This document shows positions 7,301 through 13,522 of a stretch of DNA of 13,522 nucleotides, in pieces; the first letter of the stretch is position 1; each line of letters opens with the position of its first letter. The stretch spans positions 1-13,522 of the forward strand of contig VGPI01000032.1 in the NCBI GenBank assembly GCA_016875595.1. Direction: 5' to 3'. This DNA is from Candidatus Cloacimonadota bacterium. GTDB lineage: Bacteria > Cloacimonadota > Cloacimonadia > Cloacimonadales > Cloacimonadaceae. Below the pieces are notes generated by a model. The model saw nothing but the letters and a program-made list of their open reading frames with translations, was not told where the DNA came from and ran no database searches. Made by a program: the position numbers and the translations under genes.

Positions 7301-9052
7301 AGTCATTCTTCAACTAACGGGACAGCTAATATCCATGTATATGACAGTGACGTGTACCGGATTGTCGGACCCGGGGTCACGACATCTCTTACCGCCCCCC
7401 AAACAACTGGTGGCAATACATTCCAATACTGGATGGATGGTAGTAATATCGTGTCCACCAACCGAACCATCGCGATACCCATATCCAGCGATAAAAACCT
7501 GACCGCTGTCTACACCTCGCCATCCAATGTATACTCTCTGACAGTCCGATCTCTGGATCCCAGCTCAGGAGTGAGTGTTTCGGTCAGTCCCAGTGACGTG
7601 AATGGCGATGCCGATGGAGTAACGACCTTTATCCGCTTTTATCAGTCAGGAACTATAGTCTCTTTGAATGCACCCGGTATTTCAGGGGACAGACAGTTCC
7701 AATTCTGGATGGACGGGACGGGTATAATCTCGCAGCAGAATGTGCTTGAGATCTCCATTGACCGCGATCGTGCCTTTACTGCCGTATATTATTCTCCGAC
7801 AGGATCATATCAATTGAATGTTCAATCAAGTGATCCCGCATCAGGAGCAGTTATTAGCATCCATCCGCCTGACAATACATCACAAAATGACGGTACAACG
7901 CCTTTTGTCCGCATCTATCCGCACAATACCCAGGTCACGCTGATCGCAGCGCAGATCGCTGGCAATAACTTCTTCAAGCATTGGAAGGAGGGGGATACTA
8001 TCATAACGACCGGCCCATCGGTGACGATCCCATTATACACCAATAGAACCATCACAGCGGTCTATAGTATTCCATATCCGGTCTTTCGGGTAGCTGTGGC
8101 TTCGCTCAATCCCAATGAGGGAGTAGCAATCCAGGTGTCACCTCCAGACCTCACCGGTCAGGCTTCAGGTACTACTCCATTTACCCGCAAATACAATCAG
8201 GGACTCACGATCACGGCGCGGGGAAAGGATTTGTTCCGTGGTGAATCTGCCGTCACCAGCGGGCAGTACAGCGCAGGCTTTATCGTACCTGATGATATCT
8301 CCAACGGTAACCGTGGATCGATCGTCAATTATTTGTGGGATAATGCAAATAATCGGGATTATATCAGCTATTTCTACCCCATCACAACCAGCAACGTAGG
8401 GAACCCTGTTAGTAATCCCGATGCACCTGAGATCCAACTTTTCATAGGCAGCATGGATTTCCGTCCGGGTGATACCGTCACCTCCAACCCGATGCTCTAT
8501 GCCAGAATATCGGACAGCAACGGGATAAACCTGACGGGAAGTCCCGGGCACAATATCCTCCTGATCCTGGATCAATCGAGCCAACCCGTTGATATCACCC
8601 CTTACTTTACCTATGATACGAATTCCTGGACGGAAGGCTTGCTGACCTATCAATTACCAACGTTGACCGAGGGTAGCCATTCAATTCAATTGATCGCTTT
8701 TGACAACTTTAACCTTCCTGCGGTGGCAAACACCCACTTCATAGTTCGCAAATCAGGCGAATTGATGATCGATCGCCTGTTGATCTATCCCAATCCATTC
8801 AAGAACGATGCCAATGTAACCTTTATCCTGTCCAAAGACGCTGAGATCACCATCAACGTATTCACCATCACGGGCAAGAGGATCCGATCCATCAGGGCTT
8901 TTGGCAGACAGGGATTCAATCAGATCCCTTGGGATGGAAGAGACGCTGAGGGCAATCGTCTGGCAAACAATACCTATTTCCTCAAAGTAAAAGCGATTGA
9001 CAATACGAACCGTTCGGTGGAGAAGGTGGAGAGGTTCGTTGTATTCAAATGA
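4376..9052 (+). CDS. porU: PorU-like C25 (gingipain-family) peptidase, probable T9SS C-terminal signal peptidase, with inserted InlB-type repeats
   Basis: A 1558-residue exported protein. AGAAGGA lies 7 nt before the ATG and a signal peptide covers about 1-18. A gingipain-propeptide-like N-terminus is followed by the PorU-type module at 223-300 (WWVRVETDRQGMFRI, then GDYILFYGRDRN) and a beta-rich region ending near 497. The C25 peptidase spans about 566-945: PEIVIGRYP (706-714), VLIVADDEF (744-752), catalytic His818 in YIGHG and Cys853 in AASCHVG, then LLGDP (934-938). The His-Cys spacing fits the family. A repeat array (993-1282) splits the domain after the peptidase. The PorU-type region resumes with LFRGESAVTSGQ and DAPEIQLFIG (about 1286-1455). 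A FlgD-like/CTD module with IYPNPF (1466-1558) ends the protein. In known T9SS, PorU cleaves cargo C-terminal signals at the outer membrane. A self-standing C25 protease is the alternative. Confidence 0.88.
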   Translation: MPKTISLLILVLAIHFLSAGYKVIENNGDRILVQFTINHFEIRVENGVSVIQTSGMNYPMPAGAPAIPYEEWKIGVPNGAALSVRIVEIRQHKTMLPEIMQPIPAVRTEAGQTSYDFVINEDMYRLWSEPTVKVGGQNTFRSHHYIPVFVNPFQYDGDRELGVVQSMTVEFMINGNTGYRSELADDELSRLFLAGVINPVQSRQWRMDLRTQINTASFSSADWWVRVETDRQGMFRINPSNLSFLPLGDIDPRTFRLFSTGGALLPNTVVDTGYAFNEVPILVMGEADGSFDSGDYILFYGRDRNDFTINQPAISGLYHNPYSNNVVYWLTFGGSFTGPPLRIPDMATITTWDNETDRQPHTVRVEQETHRRTIYGFDWYMAKFFGSNSADYQYQVNLTDIAPGDEQNLSFMIRQEDITANFQHRMSVYVNDEPIYSNPQTNNADWIWYGVSAFNFHKNTTLFQEGQNTIRFRVWRDRADNLFFDHYQVIYNKKLIKRNAQYQVSIPVSLQNANVRYMFTGSGDDVYVFKVEDFNLVKRVSVNSTGSGFNFVGKGNTAHSYHVIQPADLYSPVLIVGANPLDLTALNQPIDNIIVTPLEFRSRAQTLADFYQVNYGVRSLVVDQNDLFTVFNGGHPDPAAIKQFVRYAYHHYPQPRLTSMTLLGLGTIDWKNYSFLAGGKNRIMPYQKNLDVSDDYLGMINTSAYPEIVIGRYPVQNTSELDIMLLNMRNYVENPTPGLWRNSVLIVADDEFNAGATSEYMHTQQAQDSGETINRGVLTDKLMAIEYAFDEFQNKPKVRDDLFASINDGKLVFYYIGHGAYDKLGSEDYLSSASDMNRFTNQGKLTLFMAASCHVGHFDYPGFESLAQKVLLMNNAGAIASIAGTRETYPVHNIPLFINVLDNAVNQYNQIGWALLNGKISYTLGNNNDEKYALLGDPLVYITPPLRHSDITWHNNTSANPIISARQLTQFNGRFSHSSTNGTANIHVYDSDVYRIVGPGVTTSLTAPQTTGGNTFQYWMDGSNIVSTNRTIAIPISSDKNLTAVYTSPSNVYSLTVRSLDPSSGVSVSVSPSDVNGDADGVTTFIRFYQSGTIVSLNAPGISGDRQFQFWMDGTGIISQQNVLEISIDRDRAFTAVYYSPTGSYQLNVQSSDPASGAVISIHPPDNTSQNDGTTPFVRIYPHNTQVTLIAAQIAGNNFFKHWKEGDTIITTGPSVTIPLYTNRTITAVYSIPYPVFRVAVASLNPNEGVAIQVSPPDLTGQASGTTPFTRKYNQGLTITARGKDLFRGESAVTSGQYSAGFIVPDDISNGNRGSIVNYLWDNANNRDYISYFYPITTSNVGNPVSNPDAPEIQLFIGSMDFRPGDTVTSNPMLYARISDSNGINLTGSPGHNILLILDQSSQPVDITPYFTYDTNSWTEGLLTYQLPTLTEGSHSIQLIAFDNFNLPAVANTHFIVRKSGELMIDRLLIYPNPFKNDANVTFILSKDAEITINVFTITGKRIRSIRAFGRQGFNQIPWDGRDAEGNRLANNTYFLKVKAIDNTNRSVEKVERFVVFK
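7352..8221 (+). repeat. Protein-level tandem repeats (92-residue period) inside the PorU-like gene
   Basis: Four divergent units encode InlB B-repeat-like modules: a second-half unit (7352-7531, residues 993-1052), two full units (7532-7807 and 7808-8083, 92 residues each) and a first-half unit (8084-8221, residues 1237-1282). Shared marks are an F/W pair (FQYWMDG, FQFWMDG, FFKHWKEG), a TAVY end, the DPSSG/DPASG/NPNEG turn and a GxTTFxR or TTPFxR strand. The units align without gaps between equivalent marks. DNA similarity between units is low, so the array is old. The type resembles divergent InlB B-repeats found in surface proteins. Confidence 0.8.
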
Positions 9053-9189
9053 AATCACTGGATCAGAATAAGTTTTTCTTGACATATATCTTGTGGAATT
9101 AATCATGCGCGTCTGGATTGTCAGATTGATATGTCCAATAACTTGGAATGATCCGAGAAAGCAATTAGCTATAAAAAAAAGGAGATGTT
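9053..9189 (+). promoter_or_regulatory. 137-nt gap before the large secreted protein gene; weak promoter signals
   Basis: This is the longest gap within the gene run, so a separate promoter for the 1300-residue protein is likely. TTGACA occurs at 9079-9084 without a good -10 at 17 bases. TATAAA (9170-9175) could be a -10, but its best upstream match, TTGGAA (9143-9148), is 21 bases away and it would leave a very short leader. AGGAGA lies 5 nt before the ATG at 9190. I see no intrinsic terminator after the porU-like gene, so read-through is possible. Confidence 0.3.
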
Positions 9190-12100
9190 ATGAGAACTAA
9201 CATTCAACGGCTTCTTCTCCTGCTGGTCTTCGTTTCGATATCAGTACTGGGTTGGGCGCAAGTGAGCGAATACGCTTTTACCGCCACCGCCGGTACGTTT
9301 AACGAGATCAGCGGAGGAACAATTCATGGCGCACCCGGCATGGGTAACAACGAGATGTTCACCGCCATACCGATTGGTTTTGATTTTACTTTCAATGGGA
9401 TTGTATGGAACGAAGTAAGTATCATTTCCAAAGGCTTCATGGCATTTGGCAATACGATCATATCTACTAATTCACCGATCAGTACTGCCACCAGTTCAAA
9501 CAACGTGATCGCAGCCATGACCCGTGACATTCAAGGGCGGGTTGACAGCGAATTGATGACGCTGACCAGTGGAACAGCACCCAATCGTGTATTCACGATC
9601 CAATGGAAGAATTTCCGCCGGGTACAGACAACCGCTACCAGTGACATCTGGACATTCCAGATCCAACTACGTGAGTCGAATAACTCGGTAGTATTATCAT
9701 ACGGTGCGATCACTGCCGCCACTGTTTCAACCGCCCAAACGGTTCAGGTTGGTCTGCGTGGGAGCGATGCCACTGATTACAACAACCGAACGACAACCAC
9801 AGATTGGACTGCTTCCACTACGGGTACCGCCAATAATGCTACTATGCGCATCAGTGGTATCTGTTTCCCTCCCCTGGGCTTGACCTATACATTCACGCCA
9901 CCTCAAACTGGTCAGCCACCATTACCGGCGCAGATCATATCTCCTCTCGACAATGCCATTAATGTTAGTATTACACCGCTCCTCAGTTGGATCAGCGGCG
10001 GTGGGGTCGTGGACGGATACAAGGTTTATCTGGGCACTGACAATCCACCGACTAACATTACCAACGGCGCTACTCAGACAGGACTGACCTTCAATACACC
10101 AGTGCTGAATTATGCAACACAATACTATTGGAAAATAGTGCCGTTCAATACCACCGGCGATGCTGTCAATCCCTTGATCTGGACCTTTACCACCATGGCT
10201 GACCCAACCGTGACCACTTACCCTTACAATCAAAACTTTGATACGGTGACACCTCCAGCCATTCCCCTGGGATGGACCACTATCAATGCCAATAGTGATG
10301 CTTACACCTGGGAAACCATTGCCGGAACGGCTCATACCACTCCCAATGCCGCCCGGATCAGGTATAACACAACCGTTGCCATGAATGACTGGCTGGTGAT
10401 GCCTCCACTCCAGTTTACCCAAGGCACGAACTATCGCATTAGTTTTCGTTACCGTGCACATAGCGCCAACTATCCTGAAAAAATGGCCATGTATATGGGA
10501 AATGCTCCTACTGCCGCGGCTATGACCACGCAGCTATTCAATAACGATAATATCACCACGACCACCTATACTCCTGGTGAAGTCTTCTTTACTGCTACTC
10601 AGACCGGTGTTCAGTATGTCGGTTTTCATGGTTACAGTGCTGCCGACAGGTTCTATATCTATCTGGATACGATTCAGATCGAGGAGTTCAATCCTGTTTT
10701 CAATCCTCCCCAGAACCTTACCGGCACTGTTGGTAACAATACCGTGAATCTGGCATGGCAGGCACCGGCAGTCAGAGCGCTTACCGGGTATAAGGTCTAC
10801 CGTAATGGAACCTTGCTTGCCACAGTCCCGGTGACTCCAACTACTTACACCGACAATACCGCCGTCAACGGCACCACCTATTCTTATTATGCCACCGCAG
10901 TTTATTTTAACCCAACCGGCGAATCCGGACCTTCAAATACAATCGACCTAATGCCTCATGAGCCCTGGGATCCTCCCACTGATCTCGCAGTACAGACCGT
11001 TAATTACAATACTGCTCGTCTGACCTGGACCCCACCCGGGGGAGGTCCTCCGCCACAGCCATTTACTGATGGTTTTGAGACCTATACCGATTTTGCTAAC
11101 ACCTTTGCTCCTTGGGTACTGGTCGATGTAGATGGTTCTGCTACTTATTCCATTACGGGTACGACCTTCCCAGGTCAGAATCAACCTATGGCTTACATCA
11201 TCTTCAATCCAACCACCACCACGCCTCCGCTAACCACCCTTACTGCTCAGGCTGGGAACAAGATGGCTGCCAGTTTTGCCTCTACTACGGCGGTAAATAA
11301 TGACTGGCTGATCTCTCCGCCCGTAACCGTGGGACCTGGTTTTGAACTGAAATTCTGGGCAAAGTCCTACACCGCTCAATATGGTCTGGAGAGATTCAAG
11401 GTTGGCATCTCCAGTGGTGGTACCACTCCTGCTGACTTCACCATTATCTCCGGAGCCAGTTATATTCAAGCGCCGGTTGATTGGACGCAATATACCTATT
11501 CTCTTGCTGCATATACCGGACAATCAATACGGTTCGCCATCCAATGCCTCTCCGATGATGCCTTCATTTTCTTCGTGGATAGCGTTTCTTGCGGTGCTCC
11601 ATCAGCAACGACCTTTATCGCCAACGAGCAACCACCGGCACCGGAACATACCCTGGAGAGAACGATCGGCATCCCGACCACCGTCTTTGAAAGGCCTGTC
11701 GAGCAAACCCGTGTGCAGACCGGATACAAGATCCACCGTAACAATGTTCTGGTGCATACCATCACCAATCCGAATACCGCAACCTGGGATGACGTATCCC
11801 TCCCCTGGGGTACTTACAGCTATACTGTGACCGCCACTTACTCTCATGGTGAATCCGCTCCTGCCGGTCCGGTGGCAGTTACTCTCGTTGAACCTTTGTT
11901 ACCACCGGTAAACCTGCAGGCAAGCGTAGCAGGGGATGATGTTACATTAACCTGGACAGCTCCGGCACTGCCGACTTATAATGTGAGATCGCAATATCCT
12001 GGCATCAGCATTGAGCAGCCCAGTATCGAACTCACCCGCGACTTGTTAGGTTACACGGTCTATCGGGGCGGTAACATGCTGGAAATGCTGGATGCAGCCA

Positions 12101-13092
12101 CCTTGACCTTCCTTGACTCGAACCTGCCTAATGGCACTTATCAATATACGGTCACAGCTCTCTATTCCGGCGGCGAATCATTTCCAGCCGGTCCGGTCAA
12201 TGCCGTGGTCAATGTCATCGATGTCCCGTTGATCTGGAATGATGGATTTGAAAGCTACGCCAATTTTACCCTGACTTTCAATCCTTGGACTTTGTTCGAC
12301 GTGGATGGTTCAGGCACTTACGGCTTTGGGAATACGGACTTTGCCAACGAGTATGCAGCCATGGCTTATATCATCTTCAATCCTTCGGCAACCACGCCTC
12401 CGATGGGCGATCTTACGGCTCAGGAAGGCAGTAAAATGGCTGCCAGTTTTGCCTCCACCACACCTCCCAATAATGATTGGATGATCACTCCCCGCTTTAA
12501 CTTGGGGACCCAATCCATCATCACTTTCTGGGCAAAGTCATACACCGCCCAGTATGGACTGGAAAGATTCAAGGTTGGTGTTTCAACCACCACTGCTACA
12601 CCCGCAGCCATGACCATCATCAGCCCCGGAAACTATGTCCAGGCACCTGTGGCATGGACTCAGTACACCTATGATCTGAGCGCGTATAGTGGTCAGAACA
12701 TCTACGTGGGAATCCAGTGCGTATCCAATGACGCCTTCATCTTCTGCGTGGATGACTTCAAGTTCTACTCCATCGGCGGTTCCGTCTCCAACGATGACAC
12801 TACCGTTCCCGTGGTCAGAAATGAACTGATCGGCAACTATCCCAATCCCTTCAATCCCACCACCAACATCGCCTTCAGCATGAAGGAGACGGCACCGGTA
12901 CGGATCGAGATCTATAACATGAAGGGACAATTGGTCCGGACCCTGGTTGACGAGATCAGACCTGCCGGGAATCACACCGTGGTCTGGAATGGCGTGGACA
13001 ACAACAACCGTTCCATCTCCAGTGGCGTCTACTTCTACAAAATGACCACCGGTAAATTCACCTCGACCAAGAAAATGATCCTGCTCAAGTAA
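9190..13092 (+). CDS. Large secreted FN3 / choice-of-anchor J protein with T9SS sorting domain
   Basis: A 1300-residue predicted T9SS substrate. The signal peptide (1-24) ends LGWAQ. Residues 25-235 form a beta-rich domain common at the N-terminus of FCB surface proteins. A fibronectin type III (FN3) module covers about 247-336, and choice-of-anchor J (cleaved adhesin-like) domain 1 covers 344-500 with NDWLVMPP. FN3-2 is at about 505-590. FN3-3 is split: its first strands are at 594-620 and the rest at 844-900, with J domain 2 (625-801) and a linker between. FN3-4 spans 904-1009 and J domain 3 spans 1016-1192; J2 and J3 are close duplicates. The type A C-terminal domain is at about 1211-1300, with NYPNPFNPTTNIAFSM and GVYFYKM. 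Such domains are typical of adhesins or carbohydrate-associated surface proteins; no enzyme motif is seen and the ligand is unknown. A strong SD precedes the ATG and an intrinsic terminator follows. Confidence 0.9.
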   Translation: MRTNIQRLLLLLVFVSISVLGWAQVSEYAFTATAGTFNEISGGTIHGAPGMGNNEMFTAIPIGFDFTFNGIVWNEVSIISKGFMAFGNTIISTNSPISTATSSNNVIAAMTRDIQGRVDSELMTLTSGTAPNRVFTIQWKNFRRVQTTATSDIWTFQIQLRESNNSVVLSYGAITAATVSTAQTVQVGLRGSDATDYNNRTTTTDWTASTTGTANNATMRISGICFPPLGLTYTFTPPQTGQPPLPAQIISPLDNAINVSITPLLSWISGGGVVDGYKVYLGTDNPPTNITNGATQTGLTFNTPVLNYATQYYWKIVPFNTTGDAVNPLIWTFTTMADPTVTTYPYNQNFDTVTPPAIPLGWTTINANSDAYTWETIAGTAHTTPNAARIRYNTTVAMNDWLVMPPLQFTQGTNYRISFRYRAHSANYPEKMAMYMGNAPTAAAMTTQLFNNDNITTTTYTPGEVFFTATQTGVQYVGFHGYSAADRFYIYLDTIQIEEFNPVFNPPQNLTGTVGNNTVNLAWQAPAVRALTGYKVYRNGTLLATVPVTPTTYTDNTAVNGTTYSYYATAVYFNPTGESGPSNTIDLMPHEPWDPPTDLAVQTVNYNTARLTWTPPGGGPPPQPFTDGFETYTDFANTFAPWVLVDVDGSATYSITGTTFPGQNQPMAYIIFNPTTTTPPLTTLTAQAGNKMAASFASTTAVNNDWLISPPVTVGPGFELKFWAKSYTAQYGLERFKVGISSGGTTPADFTIISGASYIQAPVDWTQYTYSLAAYTGQSIRFAIQCLSDDAFIFFVDSVSCGAPSATTFIANEQPPAPEHTLERTIGIPTTVFERPVEQTRVQTGYKIHRNNVLVHTITNPNTATWDDVSLPWGTYSYTVTATYSHGESAPAGPVAVTLVEPLLPPVNLQASVAGDDVTLTWTAPALPTYNVRSQYPGISIEQPSIELTRDLLGYTVYRGGNMLEMLDAATLTFLDSNLPNGTYQYTVTALYSGGESFPAGPVNAVVNVIDVPLIWNDGFESYANFTLTFNPWTLFDVDGSGTYGFGNTDFANEYAAMAYIIFNPSATTPPMGDLTAQEGSKMAASFASTTPPNNDWMITPRFNLGTQSIITFWAKSYTAQYGLERFKVGVSTTTATPAAMTIISPGNYVQAPVAWTQYTYDLSAYSGQNIYVGIQCVSNDAFIFCVDDFKFYSIGGSVSNDDTTVPVVRNELIGNYPNPFNPTTNIAFSMKETAPVRIEIYNMKGQLVRTLVDEIRPAGNHTVVWNGVDNNNRSISSGVYFYKMTTGKFTSTKKMILLK
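11062..11592 (+). repeat. Choice-of-anchor J copy 2, duplicated at DNA level with 12235-12765
   Basis: Encodes residues 625-801 (DGFETY to FVDSVSC). It shares long near-identical stretches with the copy about 1.17 kb downstream, including a 20-base exact match starting at 11263 (partner at 12436) and ttctgggcaaagtc at 11353 (partner at 12526). Marks include DVDGSATY, MAYIIFNP, KMAASFAST, NDWLISPP and KSYTAQYGLERFKVG. Confidence 0.85.
12235..12765 (+). repeat. Choice-of-anchor J copy 3, duplicate of 11062-11592
   Basis: Encodes residues 1016-1192 (NDGFESY to CVDDFKF). Differences from copy 2 are mostly third-position changes in the core (KMAASFAST, WAKSYTAQYGLERFKVG), with more change at the edges. 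This suggests duplication followed by selection on the protein. Unlike copy 2 it is not nested in an FN3 domain but sits just before the sorting domain. Confidence 0.85.
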
Positions 13093-13126
13093 ACCAGTTA
13101 ACAACACACAATAACCGATTATTCAT

Positions 13127-13160
13127 GCCAGATCCCGCTCCGGCGGGATCTGGCGTTTTA
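13127..13160 (+). terminator. Intrinsic terminator
   Basis: A perfect 12-bp GC-rich stem, GCCAGATCCCGC (13127-13138) with GCGGGATCTGGC (13143-13154), closes on the loop TCCG and is followed by GTTTTA. It begins 34 nt after the stop of the secreted-protein gene. The T-run is short, but stem strength and position make the call firm. Confidence 0.88.
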
Positions 13161-13522
13161 CCAGGAAATACAACCGGACAGTAAACCGAATGAACCGCAC
13201 AGTTCGGTTCGCCAGACAACGTAGCTGTCCATATCATCGGCAGGATCTCTGGGTAGTAAACAAATTGTGCCACACCTGAAACCTATGCACATGATGCTAT
13301 GCCTTGGGATGGCTTCACTTTCGCTTCGAGATGGTCTCGAGTATTCGAGAGGATCTCAAGATGAACCCAAGATGATAGTGCCGGAATACCAATGCCGGGA
13401 CACAGGATGATAAACTAATGGTAGGTCAGGATTAAATGATCACAGAGACTGAACAAATTGCGGGATAAACCCAGAGTAGTTGATTGACTATGTGCCGAAA
13501 ACAACGGCAGCAAACCCGCAGA
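13161..13522. other. Downstream intergenic stretch, no gene seen
   Basis: No supported coding frame on either strand. Several short inverted repeats occur: AACCGAA/TTCGGTT (13184-13190, 13203-13209), which competes with GAACCG/CGGTTC (13192-13197, 13205-13210), and TCTCGA/TCGAGA (13335-13340, 13345-13350). None has a T-run. I recognise no tRNA, CRISPR or insertion sequence end. Confidence 0.5.

Noticed and set aside
9079..9107. Strong promoter with TTGACA before the secreted-protein gene
   Set aside because: No acceptable -10 lies 16-18 bases downstream, so I kept it only as a weak signal.
13085..13273. 62-residue minus-strand frame over the terminator
   Set aside because: It runs through the terminator stem into the end of the secreted-protein gene and shows no SD or family features.
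13487..13522. Open frame from an ATG near the right edge
   Set aside because: Only about a dozen codons are visible and there is no SD, so it cannot be supported.

Overview
The window looks like chromosomal DNA from a bacterium of the FCB supergroup. A member of, or relative of, Cloacimonadota is a reasonable guess but is not proven. The evidence is a short primary-type sigma factor without the long N-terminal region 1.1, a PorU-like C25 (gingipain family) peptidase, and a large secreted protein ending in a type IX secretion (T9SS) C-terminal domain with the YPNPFNP motif. Most genes have good Shine-Dalgarno (SD) sites.

Layout. Positions 1-83 hold the start of a minus-strand gene that runs off the window. 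It has a strong SD and a 17-bp dyad just upstream. Positions 135-222 form a perfect 42-bp inverted repeat with a 4-nt loop, built from an 11-bp tandem motif. A TTGACA/TATCAG promoter candidate (382-410) precedes a compact run of seven plus-strand genes (438-9052): acylphosphatase, a secreted LysM/M23 peptidase, an RpoD/SigA-type sigma factor, a phosphate butyryltransferase-family enzyme, RlmH, a 49-residue OadG-like membrane protein, and the PorU-like peptidase. Gaps run from a 20-nt overlap to 53 nt. After a 137-nt gap comes a 1300-residue T9SS substrate made of fibronectin III and choice-of-anchor J modules, closed by a clear intrinsic terminator at 13127-13154. Positions 13161-13522 show no gene.

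How the genes may work together. The M23 peptidase remodels peptidoglycan. The PorU-like enzyme would cut the C-terminal signal from T9SS cargo at the outer membrane, and the 1300-residue protein next door carries such a signal. The sigma factor, RlmH, acylphosphatase and Ptb are housekeeping or metabolic genes sharing the same run. No wholly new system is evident. The most unusual items are the long palindrome, the repeat array inserted into PorU, the orphan OadG-like gene abutting porU, and adhesin-type domains nested inside FN3 folds.
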